In this document: positions 1 to 8,350 of the stretch, piece after piece
How the letters are laid out: each line of letters starts with the position of its first letter
Numbering within the stretch: position 1 is the stretch's first letter
DNA from: Chloropicon primus
Taxonomy: Eukaryota; Chlorophyta; Chloropicophyceae; Chloropicales; Chloropicaceae
Reading direction: 5' to 3'
Length of the DNA stretch: 64,000 nucleotides
Assembly: GCA_023205875.1 (NCBI GenBank)
Contig: CP060756.1
Coordinates: 558,001 to 622,000, forward strand
Notes under the pieces: model-generated
Told to the model about the DNA's origin: nothing
The model's input: the letters and a program-made list of their open reading frames with translations, nothing else
The model's database searches: none
Program-made: the position numbers and the translations under genes

Positions 1-768
1 GTTCACGGCCACGATCTTCTCCAGGGCCCCGGCGGCTTCCAAGAACTTCTTCCTCCGGATCAAGTAGCAGGGGCTCTCCACGAGGAAGGCCAGCGCCAGG
101 ACGCACGCCAAGATCGCCGGCAGGATACACACCACGAAGTAAAGCCTCCAACCCCCGATGTTGAGGTACGGCAGCGTCACGTCCCGCGGCAGTATGAGCC
201 AGCCCAGGGCTGCCGTGATGACCGAGCCCAGCATCCAGTGGGACGCCACTATTGTCATGTACTTCCCCCTCACCCTGGAGCTCGTCGTCTCTGCCACGTA
301 CGAGAAGAGCGCCGGGATGTTGCCCCCGATCCCCAGACCAGCAAGGAACCGGAAGAGGGCCACCTGGGACATCGACTCCGCCAACGCAGTCAGAGCCCCA
401 AAGACCGCGATGAATGCGGTAAAGATTATCAGGCAGGACTTTCGTCCCCTCAGGTCCGCAACCGCTCCGGACGAGAGACCGCCAAGAAGCATGCCTAAGA
501 AGATGCAAGACGCCATCAAATTCTTCTCCCACGTGAGGACCTCCCCCTCGAACTCCGTCTCTATCATCGGCAGAGCGAGTGCTATGGCCATGACTTCGGT
601 GCTTCCTGCAGCCACTCCAAGGCCGCAAGTGACGCAACTGAGGAGCTGGTACCGACCATTTCCGAGGACCTTGTCCACCTTGACCGAGTGGTCGTCCCCT
701 CCACCGTCATCATCCCGCGGGCCCACAAGGGCAACCGTCTCGAGCTCCTTCTCGTGCTCGAGCCTCAT
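1..768 (-). CDS. MFS transporter, SV2/sugar-porter-like (3' part off the window)
   Basis: The frame is open from an ATG at 768 to the left edge, giving the first 256 residues of a membrane carrier. After a hydrophilic N-terminus of about 40 residues come several hydrophobic helices. The MFS motif A (GGLSSGAVADLRGRK, about residues 96-110) lies after the second helix, followed by a Gly-rich helix RFLAGLGIGGN (140-150) and, after helix 6, the ESPCYLIRRK segment that resembles the sugar-porter ESPRWL motif. This pattern is typical of the SV2-like or sugar/organic-ion branch of the major facilitator superfamily, which moves small solutes across membranes. The substrate cannot be told from half a protein. 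Roughly the second six helices lie beyond the window. No intron is seen in this part. Confidence 0.85.
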   Translation of the reverse strand, partial: MRLEHEKELETVALVGPRDDDGGGDDHSVKVDKVLGNGRYQLLSCVTCGLGVAAGSTEVMAIALALPMIETEFEGEVLTWEKNLMASCIFLGMLLGGLSSGAVADLRGRKSCLIIFTAFIAVFGALTALAESMSQVALFRFLAGLGIGGNIPALFSYVAETTSSRVRGKYMTIVASHWMLGSVITAALGWLILPRDVTLPYLNIGGWRLYFVVCILPAILACVLALAFLVESPCYLIRRKKFLEAAGALEKIVAVN

Positions 769-1121
769 ACTCGCCGCTCGATTGTGTGGACGCCGCTCTT
801 CCAGCTGGCGGACTGAGGACTGAGGATGGACCATGGCAAAGGGACTGGACGCGGGTGGCCAGGCTCAAGGGGGGAGAGGGATTGGAGTGGAGTGGGTCTG
901 GATCGGCTCTGCTTACCATGACTACACCACTAGCAGGCTCCATTGCAGAGGAGGGATGCAGCTTGGGTCCAGTCCAAGGACTGGACGCGGGTGGGAATAA
1001 TCACTCGTGGCCAGGCTCAAGAGGGGGAGGGGGAGGAGTGGAGTGGAGTGGGTCTGGATCGGCCCTGCTCGCCTGTGTGTGCCCGCGAGACACACAAATA
1101 CACAAACACACAAACACACAT

Positions 1122-1157
<36 letters not shown>

Positions 1158-1257
1158 GTTCCGAGACGGCACGTCTGTCATGCCACGCGCCGCTCCCCTT
1201 TGTCGACTCGAGCTCCAAGTAGTAGTCTCTCCGTTTTGTTACTCTGCTCTTATCGTG
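769..1257. repeat. Intergenic region with a diverged direct duplication and a GA tract
   Basis: This gap lies between the transporter start and the stop of the coiled-coil gene. A block beginning GGACTGGACGCGGGTGG at 842 recurs at 978, and the companion segment GGAGTGGAGTGGGTCTGGAT recurs at about 884 and 1037. The copies are therefore 136-153 bp apart, with a small insertion in the second. A (GA)n tract fills about 1125-1154, after a CA-rich stretch. Frames through here are low-complexity and no gene is supported. Confidence 0.7.
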
Positions 1258-1848
1258 TTACTTTATCGGGCGATACCGTTGCGAGGACAGCTCGTGGTAC
1301 GTGCCACGGGCGCCAATGCACCATTTCTTCCACCAAGGGAGCTCCAGGGAGAAAATTCTCTCCTCGAACTGCTCCATGCCATCGGCCAAGGTCGCCATGT
1401 TGTCCTGCAGGACTTCCTTCTGCTCCCTCTGAGACCGCTGAGCCAGGACGCGCTGGGCCTTCTCCATCTCAATCAGCTTCTTCAGCTCCTGCTGCTGCTT
1501 CAGGTTGGCCTGCTGCTGCTTGTCCAGCTGGTTCTGCATCAGGACGAGGTGAGCCTTCTGGTGGTGCAGCTCCTCGCTCAGCCAGTCGCTCACAGACACG
1601 AAGGCCAGTTCCACCTTCTCCTCTATCTTTTGCAGCTTGCTGCTCAAGACAGCCCCCTCTTCGCCCTCCTGCCCCGTCGTCCCCTGTCCTTGACGGAGCT
1701 CCTTGAAGGCCTGCGAAACCTCCGCCTTGGCCGCGTCCAGCGAGTTCGTCCTCTGCAGACCGCTCCCCTTCGACTTCGCCGTCTCACCAACGGCCCTTTC
1801 CCCCTCCACCTCACCCCCTCGAACGCCAGACCCTTCCTCCGCGCTCAT
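1258..1848 (-). CDS. Coiled-coil protein of unknown function
   Basis: A 196-residue protein starting at the ATG at 1848. The frame stays open upstream, but only through low-complexity Arg/Ser-rich sequence that looks like 5' flank. Residues about 65-165 are rich in Leu, Gln, Glu and Lys with heptad-like spacing (for example LKQQQELKKLIEMEKAQRVL), so a long coiled coil is likely. The tail holds a PWWKKW aromatic/basic patch. There is no signal peptide or membrane segment. I do not recognise a family. It could be a scaffold or membrane-peripheral protein. The start choice is uncertain, and the gene is divergent from the fibrillin gene at 2264. Confidence 0.6.
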   Translation of the reverse strand: MSAEEGSGVRGGEVEGERAVGETAKSKGSGLQRTNSLDAAKAEVSQAFKELRQGQGTTGQEGEEGAVLSSKLQKIEEKVELAFVSVSDWLSEELHHQKAHLVLMQNQLDKQQQANLKQQQELKKLIEMEKAQRVLAQRSQREQKEVLQDNMATLADGMEQFEERIFSLELPWWKKWCIGARGTYHELSSQRYRPIK

Positions 1849-2263
1849 CCTTCTCCCCTCCTCCTCCAACGCCGACGCCTCCTCTCCTCTCTCTGCTCGC
1901 CTCCTCTCCTCTCTACCGAACCGAAAACCACGCGAGTGAGGGCGCTCAAAGTGTCTTTGGAAAGCCCGTGATAAGAGCTTTTGATCCTTCGGTCCCGCTC
2001 CCTCCCTCCCTCCCTTCCGCCCTCTCTCTCCCTTCCTCTTTCCGTCCACGACCTCGGCGCCACCTCTCTCTTCTGCTAACGCCCCACAAGGAGAGAGAGA
2101 GGGAGAGAGAGAGGAGGTTGTCGAGAACGATCGCGAGCGATCGACGCGCGAGGGGTGGGAGCAAAGGGAGGGATCACTCGCGCGATCAACGCTACGTCTG
2201 ACGATCTTCCTCTCCATACCTCACTTGACCCCATTGGCGTGACACTCGTCGAGAAGGGACGCC
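1849..2263. promoter_or_regulatory. Divergent 5' flank between coiled-coil and fibrillin genes
   Basis: A 415-bp space between two divergent start codons. It contains pyrimidine-rich stretches, a short (GA)n tract near 2091-2113 and GATCGCGAGCGATCGACGCG-type palindromic sequence near 2131-2150. It should hold both promoters and 5' UTRs. No defined factor site can be named. Confidence 0.4.
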
Positions 2264-3195
2264 ATGATGCCATCAACATCAGCAGCAGCAGCATCGTCGA
2301 CAAGTTTGAGAGTGATGGGAGGGAGGACAGGGGTATCGGCGTGGAGGACGCGTCGCCTGAGGGTGTCTTCCTCCTCCGGTGCGGCGGGGACGACGGGGAT
2401 GAGGCGGGAGGAGAGCGTCGACGCCATCGCAAGGAGGAAGGAGGAACTCGTGGCTGTGGTGGAAGCCACCAAGAGAGGAGCCTTTGCGGACTTGAACAAG
2501 AGGGCAGAGATCGAGGAGGCCCAGACCAGGCTTGAGAGTGTGGGTGGCGATGCCATTGACGTGAGAGGAGGCCTCCAGGGGAAGTGGAAACTTCTTTACA
2601 CCACGAGTTTCGACCTCCTTCCCCTGTTCTGGGTGGACAACCTGTCGCAGGCGAACCAGATCGGGTCCATCTTCCAGGAGTTTGACGAGCCTGACGCGAC
2701 AGGGAAAGGGAAGGTCAAGGTAAGGCTGTCTTTTTTTTTCTTAATTCGTCACGGGACTTGGGGATCGGACAGAAAGCTGACGACTGTGTTGTGAACTTGC
2801 TCGCGTTGTCTTCGATACAGAACATCATCCTCGGAGGCCTGCCTCCTTTCCTCGAAGAGGTGACTCTGACGGTGTCGGCACGGTACGAGGTTCTGAGCGA
2901 CAGGAGGATCACCCTGTCCTTCGAAGAGGCCCAGGTCGACAGCGCTGTCCTCACCGATCTCGGGAAAACGATCGTCAGCCCTGCCGTCCTGCCGAGGGGG
3001 CAGCTCAACATGAGAATTCTTCAACTCATCCAGGACTTCTCGGTGGCGGTTCCCTTGGGCACGCCCTTGGAGACCTCAGCACGGGAGGCGGTGGGAAACC
3101 CCACCCTCCTGCTTACCTTCTTGGACGAGACCCTTCTCATCGGGAGGGCCCTGCCGGGGGGCGGCGTCTACATCCTGGAAAAGGAGCAGGAGTAA
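2264..3195 (+). CDS. Plastid lipid-associated protein (PAP/fibrillin)
   Basis: Two exons, 2264-2719 and 2821-3195, joined by a 101-nt GT-AG intron in phase 0, give 276 residues. The N-terminal 45 residues are Ser/Ala/Arg-rich and look like a plastid transit peptide. The fibrillin fold follows: a helical stretch, then GLQGKWKLLYTTSFDLLPLF (about residues 103-122), the start of the lipocalin-like barrel. The protein ends with LLIGRALPGGGVYILEK, the usual closing strand of the family. Fibrillins bind prenyl lipids or fatty acids at thylakoids and plastoglobules. The gene is convergent with the gene ending at 3252, with only 56 bp between stops. The family call is firm; the subgroup is not. Confidence 0.85.
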
Positions 3196-3251
3196 AATTT
3201 TTGTATTGAACTTATATCGAGTATGTGTATCACCGGGAGGCTCACTTCGGC

Positions 3252-3786
3252 TCACTCCGTCGAAACGCTTCGCCCCTGCTCAAGTTGATTGACCTGGTCG
3301 TGCAGCTTTTCCTCCTCCTTCCTCTCCTCCTCCTCCGCCTTTCGTGTGTTGGGTGGTGGCGAAACAAAGTATGATGTCAACAAGGAGTGAAAGAGAAGAA
3401 GCCCACCACCCTTTTGAATCCAACCTCAACTCACCTCTGCTTTCCGCTCAAAGTATTCATCCACTGCCCACTGGTAAGAATGAACAAGACTCGAGTCAGG
3501 GAACGGGATCAAACACACACACGGACCCGAGAACTTACTTGATACTTGGAGTCATTGAAACCCAAGAGATCTGCCATGTGAGCGTCCAAGACTCTCCACC
3601 CTGAAGCAAGCAGCGCAGCAAGCAGCGTCAGAACCAATCGGCCAAACCACTCGGGATCCAAGGGCAGAGATAAATCAACCCGAACCGTCCTGTCCCTCGA
3701 CTCGAACAGGAACTGCATCCCATCATCCCAACAGCCCATCAGCCCATCAGCCCTTCTTCTCCTACCCTTCGTCCAAGAAACTTACA
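3252..3786 (-). CDS. Unknown small multi-exon protein, 5' end unresolved
   Basis: Four exons are proposed. Three join exactly in phase 0: 3712-3539, 3470-3435 (only 36 nt) and 3338-3252, with GTAAGT/CAG, GTGAGT/AAG borders and introns of 68 and 96 nt. They encode a core beginning FLFESRDRTVRVDLSLP, then a hydrophobic helix (LVLTLLAALLASGWRVLD), WAVDEYFERK and an acidic/basic coiled tail ending QGRSVSTE. A GTAAGT donor at 3785 suggests an upstream exon ending at 3786. In the frame that splices cleanly it reads as a basic, Ser/Arg-rich leader without an ATG before a stop at 3884, so the start is unknown. An ATG at 3718 would give a shorter protein. I do not recognise the family; a plastid membrane protein is possible. 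Confidence 0.55.
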
Positions 3787-3924
3787 TTCAACGCACGCTT
3801 TGCGGATTTTCGATACGAAGGATTCGCTTGAGACGGAGGCCTCCTCGTGTGCCGTGCCCGTGGTCTCCCTCCCTTCCTCCCTCATCTCATCGCTCTTCCT
3901 CTTCCTCCTCCACTTCACCAGTCC

Positions 3925-4813
3925 ATGGCGCTCCCATCGTCCCTCACTACTAGGACAACTCGAGCGAGCGAGCCAGCACAGGAGGTGAGTTGTTGGGCCC
4001 CGTGGAGGATGAGGGAGAAACAAGTTGCGTCAGAGGAGGAGAGGATTGGATTGTGTTTGTCTTCCTCTTTCGTTTGACCGCTTGAACGCAGCAAATGGTG
4101 AACGAGAGACTGAAAGGGAACGAATTGTTTGCTCCATCATCACAGTCGACCAGCAAAGGAGGTGAGTTGTTGGGCCCCGTGGAGGACGAGGGAGAAACAA
4201 GTTGCGTCAGAGGAGGAGAGGATTGGATTGTGTTTGTCTTCCTCTTTCGTTTGACCGCTTGAACGCAGCGAATGGCGAACGAGAAACCGAGAGGGATTGC
4301 GTTTTGAGTCGTTTGAGGATGGCGCCGAAGGGGAAGGGGTATGAAGTGGAGTGGCCTCCGGGGTGTGAGAAGCTAGGGGCAGGGTTCGCATTCTCGTGCG
4401 GGCAGGAGGTGCTTCTCTTGAAGCGCTCGCCGAATAGCGGGAACCCGTTGACGTGGGGTCTGCCGGGAGGGAACGTCGACAAGACGGATGAGTCGCTCCT
4501 GTTCGCGGCGAAGAGAGAAGCGGTGGAGGAGATGGAGCAACTCCCAGAGGGCTTCGAGGTGGTGAGGGAAGTGACGACGCGGAGGGGGAAGAGGCTGCAG
4601 AAGTGGTACAAGGTTTTCGTGGCGAGGATCTCAGAGGCGGTGAAGGAAGCCTACAAGCCGGCGCTGAACGACGAGCACACGGAATACAAGTGGGTCGACG
4701 TGAAGGAGCTCCACATGCTGAACCTCCACCCGGTTGTGAGCTTGCTGTTCTCCAGCACCGGGGAGCTCCCCGTGGAACAATTTCAGAAGCTCATGGCGCC
4801 GGTGGCGGCGTGA
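3925..4813 (+). CDS. Nudix hydrolase domain protein with two near-identical introns
   Basis: Proposed exons are 3925-3984, 4092-4161 and 4269-4813, giving 224 residues. Both introns are 107 nt, start GTGAGTTGTTGG, end CGCAG and differ at one base. The spliced frame is open throughout. A simpler model starts at the ATG at 4319 (164 residues) and places both introns in the 5' UTR. The Nudix core begins GAGFAFSCGQEVLLLKR, then WGLPGGNVD and the Nudix helix KREAVEEMEQL. This helix keeps the metal-binding REAVEE but has Glu where the consensus Gly sits. Family members hydrolyse nucleoside diphosphates linked to another moiety; the substrate is not readable. It is convergent with the CotH gene. Confidence 0.75.
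3972..4310 (+). repeat. 177-bp tandem duplication containing the duplicated intron
   Basis: The block around 3972-4130 recurs with an offset of exactly 177 bp at 4149-4310. Inside the introns (3985-4091 and 4162-4268) I see one mismatch in 107 bases. The flanking exon sequence has clearly drifted: CAAATGGTGAACGAGAGACT against CGAATGGCGAACGAGAAACC. The upstream exon edges are CCAGCACAGGAG and CCAGCAAAGGAG. The two downstream exon copies are read in different frames. Confidence 0.9.
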
Positions 4814-4897
4814 CTGGAGCAGAATCATCGCGCCGAGGCTTTGGCTTTCGTGTTTTTTTTTGTAATCATCTATATATATATTTGCAAGACAATTCGA

Positions 4898-7546
4898 TCA
4901 GTTGTTAAAGAGGGCCGGCTCCTCCAGGAGCTCGTTGTCGAAGCCCCAAACATTTCGGCCGTCGCCCCAAAAGTCCCTCATCTCGTTCCTTATGTTCGCG
5001 ATCAATGGGAACATGGGCTCCTCCTCAAAGTAAGCGCTGTCGTCAAAGTTGTCCCCGAACGTGGTGCGCTCAAGCGTGCGCACCTCTAGCGCCCGGCCCT
5101 TGAGGTACTCCTCAAGCTCCCGATCCATCCAGTCCATCCTGTTCAGGATCCATTTCCTCAGCTCCCGCACCTCGTTGTCCCAAGAACCCTTGTGGCCGAC
5201 GATAGGAATGCGGTTGTCGTTTGTGCTGGTGCGGCTCAGGGGCCAGACGTTCGTATTCTTCGAGACGCTCTTGTTCAGCAAGCGCCTGTACTTGGAGAAC
5301 TCAGCACTGACCTGGGCATCGCTGAGCGGACCCCCCTCCTGCCTCAGTTCCTTCCACCTCGCCACAAGCTTCTGCTTGAACGTGGCATCCTGCAGCAGCT
5401 TGGTGTACCACTGAGAGAGCCTGGAGTACTTCCTCTGGTTCGGTCCCTTGAACGCCCACTGGTCGTACCCGGTGTAGTAGCCATTCCAGCCCGCCGCATT
5501 GCCAAAGGCGAGGTCAAAGTCCCACGGGGGGCCCGCAGAGAGCTTCCCGTCCTCAATGTTCACGCTGAAGTACGCGCTGCTGATGTAACCGTCCATGTTT
5601 TTGGACACCTCCGTGTGGATGAAATAGTCCACAAAGGAGTCGAGGTCGATGTACTTGGAGTACAGCGTCGCGAGGCCTTGCTCGTCGTCCCAACGCCCTC
5701 CCAGCAGAATGTCCTCTATTTTCCTCAGGAGGACCTCGATGTACAGCTTGTCGGAGGCGATATACTGCTTGGGGTACTTGAAGTACACCCTCGTCTGCCC
5801 GATGTCGAGGACGTGGGGGTCCTTCTCCTCGTTCGCCGCAGACTGCCTGAACAAGTTCTCGTGCTCCACGCTTCTGAACTCCAGGATGTACGCCCCCTTG
5901 CTTCGGGGCAAGGAGGGTCTCGACGCGCCGCGGCCACCAAACGTGCTCCTCGTCGTGAAGTTCGCCGCCTCGAGCTTCGGGAGATTCATTCGGCCCTTGG
6001 ACCTCTTGATGCTCTCCCTCAGGGCGTAGATGCCCTGGTAATTCTTCGAAAAGCTCAGGGGCAGGTGCGTCTGCTTGTAGTAGTACCCATCGCCCCTGGA
6101 GGCCTCCTCGTCCGGGCCCCACAGGAACAGCTCGACGTACACCTGCCTCGGCGCCCAGTACCCGAGGTCCTGCCACACCTTCATCGCGAACGGGTTCCGG
6201 ACGAGGCTCCTGTCGATGTAGTCCCCGTTGAGTATCCAGTCCGCGTTCTCCGGCATTCCCGCGATGCCGTAGTCGAAGTCTTGCTGCTGGGCCTGCCTCG
6301 CATCAGTCCTCTGGTCGCCCTCCTTGCTCCACAGCTCCATCGAGTACTGCTTCTTCGGGAACTTTTGCGAGGAGCGCCCGCGGACCTCGATGCCGACCTC
6401 GTCGTCAAACATGGGAGAGTCGGAGAGGGAGCAGAGGGCGTTCTCCAGGTTCCACACGCTCTCCCCGTCCCGGGACTTGTTCTCCGCCCGGGACCCCAGC
6501 ATCGTGGAGCCGCTCTCGCAGCCCCCGAGCCAGAACTCGGCCCTGACCTTGGGGTAATTCGGGATCGGCTTGGTGCTGAACGTCTTGAGCACCGCGACCG
6601 GCAGGCCGCTCCTGAAGTTGGACACCGTCCCGCCCTCCAGGGACACGAGCCCTCCGCCAAAGTAGTTCGACCCGTAGGCATTCTCCCCTAGGATTCCGGT
6701 GTTGCGCTTCAGGGGTGTCGGGCGCTTGAGGACCGCGAGGACCGAGTTGGTCGCGTCGTCGTCGGGCCTGCCGAAGGACGCGCCCCGCGGGATGTCGCCC
6801 TTCCCCCAGGACACCTCGTCCAGCACCTTGCCCTTGTGCCTGATCTGAAGCCTCTCCCTGGACCCGAGCTTGAACGGCAGCTTGAGGTCGCACTCCTTGC
6901 TGCTGCTGCTGCTGCTGCCCTTCGAGGAGGAGGAGGAGGAGCGCGAGAACAGGATGAGGTAGCCAAGGGGCGGGACCACCACGGGCTCGTCGCACTCCAG
7001 GACGAAGGAGGGGGAGGGGGGGGAGGAGGGCGGCTGGTCACCGCCGCCCTCCGCCTCGAGGGCGTCCCTGTTCAGGACCTCCAGCCCCCTGACGTCCACC
7101 GGGGTGTTCCCCTTGTTCCTCAGCTCGATCCAGTCCGGGGTCAAGTCGCCCTCCCGGCTCTTCGGCATCGCCTCGTTGATGGAGATCCAGGGGTGCGTCG
7201 CGAGGGGGTCCACCTCGAGGAGCCCGTTGTCAGCCTCCTCACCCTCCGCGGGCCTCGTGGCCCCGCCCACCCGGTCCACCCGGGGGGATCCCCTCTCGCA
7301 CCTGATCCACTTGTCCTCCCCGCCGTCCTGCTTGGCGATGCAGAACAGCCGCTTGGAGTACGACATGCAACCGAAGTGGACCTCGCCCTTGTACGTGAAC
7401 GGGAACTCGCACGCCGATGGAAGCGCCGGGGTCGCCGCCGCCACCGCGACCAGCAGGACGGAGACGAGGAGGAGGAGAAAACCAAAACCAAAACCATAAC
7501 CAAGGTGGTGGCTGCTAGGACAACAACGACGACGACGGCGACGCAT
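4898..7546 (-). CDS. Secreted FN2 + lamin-tail + CotH-kinase-like protein
   Basis: A single exon of 882 residues. An Arg-rich start followed by a long Leu/Val helix (about 17-38) is a signal peptide or anchor. Residues about 45-85 (CEFPFTYKGEVHFGC, two further Cys, DKWIRC) look like a fibronectin type II module. Next comes a lamin-tail-like domain (WISINEAMPK, DWIELRNKGNTPVDVRG, about 117-270) interrupted by Ser repeats. The rest matches the CotH spore-coat kinase family: VEVRGRSSQKFPKKQYSMEL, WILNGDYIDRSLVRNPFAMK, YQGIYALRESIKRSKGRM, and GPPWDFDLAFGNA carrying the acidic active-site type motif. CotH proteins phosphorylate secreted proteins in bacteria. Here a wall or secretory-pathway role is inferred. 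Its 3' end is 84 bp from the Nudix stop. Confidence 0.88.
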   Translation of the reverse strand: MRRRRRRCCPSSHHLGYGFGFGFLLLLVSVLLVAVAAATPALPSACEFPFTYKGEVHFGCMSYSKRLFCIAKQDGGEDKWIRCERGSPRVDRVGGATRPAEGEEADNGLLEVDPLATHPWISINEAMPKSREGDLTPDWIELRNKGNTPVDVRGLEVLNRDALEAEGGGDQPPSSPPSPSFVLECDEPVVVPPLGYLILFSRSSSSSSKGSSSSSSKECDLKLPFKLGSRERLQIRHKGKVLDEVSWGKGDIPRGASFGRPDDDATNSVLAVLKRPTPLKRNTGILGENAYGSNYFGGGLVSLEGGTVSNFRSGLPVAVLKTFSTKPIPNYPKVRAEFWLGGCESGSTMLGSRAENKSRDGESVWNLENALCSLSDSPMFDDEVGIEVRGRSSQKFPKKQYSMELWSKEGDQRTDARQAQQQDFDYGIAGMPENADWILNGDYIDRSLVRNPFAMKVWQDLGYWAPRQVYVELFLWGPDEEASRGDGYYYKQTHLPLSFSKNYQGIYALRESIKRSKGRMNLPKLEAANFTTRSTFGGRGASRPSLPRSKGAYILEFRSVEHENLFRQSAANEEKDPHVLDIGQTRVYFKYPKQYIASDKLYIEVLLRKIEDILLGGRWDDEQGLATLYSKYIDLDSFVDYFIHTEVSKNMDGYISSAYFSVNIEDGKLSAGPPWDFDLAFGNAAGWNGYYTGYDQWAFKGPNQRKYSRLSQWYTKLLQDATFKQKLVARWKELRQEGGPLSDAQVSAEFSKYRRLLNKSVSKNTNVWPLSRTSTNDNRIPIVGHKGSWDNEVRELRKWILNRMDWMDRELEEYLKGRALEVRTLERTTFGDNFDDSAYFEEEPMFPLIANIRNEMRDFWGDGRNVWGFDNELLEEPALFNN

Positions 7547-7939
7547 TCTTTTGTTTTGTTTCGTTTTTTGTGGGGGAACGACGCAGGTCGCAGTTGCAGA
7601 GGGAGTGTGCGGTGCAGCGGCGGCCCTCTCTCGCGCGTGCGCGGACTCCTCGCTCTCGCTCTCGCTCTCGCTCTCTGTAACGCATTGAGGAGGTCTGTGG
7701 TAACGCTCGCTCTGGGAGGAGGAGATTAACCTCGTTGCGTCGAGAGACGTTAATCTTCACGAGGGGGAAACCGAGTTGGGAACGCTGCGCGCCGAGACGA
7801 CGACGCTCGATCCTCTCGCTCTTCGGTAGTAGTGCTGGTGCTGCTGGTGGTGGTGGTGGTGGTGAGGGTCTTCTTTCTCTCTGAAATACTTTTTTTTTCG
7901 CTTTTTACACCTTCCTCTCGGAAACATTGTTACATATCA
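7547..7939. other. Intergenic: CotH 5' flank
   Basis: About 390 bp between two minus-strand genes. It contains T-rich and (CTCTCG)-like low-complexity sequence near 7656-7676 and a TGG repeat at 7838-7862. It should carry the CotH gene promoter and the 3' UTR of the next gene. No coding sequence is supported. Confidence 0.4.
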
Positions 7940-8350
7940 TCACTCCGCCTGCGTTCCTACTGGGGTCTTCCCCGTCTCCTTCGTCGTCTCCTTCGCCGTC
8001 GGCGGCGGCAGGAGGTCCTTCCAAGGGTCCTCCAGGAAGCTCTTCTTCACGTACCTCGTCACGTCAAAGTGTCCCCTTCTGCCCCGGCCCCGGCCCCGGC
8101 CGGAGTGTCCCTGCCTCCGCCCGCCGCGGCCCGCCTGCCGGTGCTGGTGGCGCTGCTGCTGGTGCTGGTGCCCGTGGCGGCCTCGAGGAGGCGGGGGGGA
8201 CCGGTAGTTGCCGCGGTGCTGGTGGGAGGTCCCACCCCCCGGGGGTCCGCCGCCCCCCAAACCCTCCGCCACCGCCCTCGTCCTCTTGTTGCTCGTCGTC
8301 GACGAGGGAGCGACGGAGGAGGGGGCGGCACCAGACGTCGCCGTCTCCAT
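7940..8350 (-). CDS. Gly/Arg/His-rich protein with MPLKIP/TTDN1-like LEDPW motif
   Basis: A 136-residue protein from the ATG at 8350; the frame continues upstream only through a GTG. Residues about 25-95 are low-complexity, with GGG, HQHQQQ and RGRGRGR stretches. The C-terminal third is conserved-looking: HFDVTRYVKKSFLEDPWKDL. This closely resembles the YxKPSMLEDPW element at the C-terminus of human MPLKIP (TTDN1), whose N-terminus is likewise Gly/Arg/Pro-rich and which works with the lariat-debranching enzyme DBR1. Homology is suggested by one short motif only, so the assignment is tentative. RG repeats suggest RNA binding or condensation. An upstream exon cannot be excluded. Confidence 0.5.
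   Translation of the reverse strand: METATSGAAPSSVAPSSTTSNKRTRAVAEGLGGGGPPGGGTSHQHRGNYRSPPPPRGRHGHQHQQQRHQHRQAGRGGRRQGHSGRGRGRGRRGHFDVTRYVKKSFLEDPWKDLLPPPTAKETTKETGKTPVGTQAE

Noticed and set aside
5192-6691. 499-codon plus-strand frame
   Set aside because: Antisense of the CotH protein. Its composition (Leu/Arg/Pro/Val-rich) is what GC-rich codons give when read backwards, and the minus strand has clear domains.
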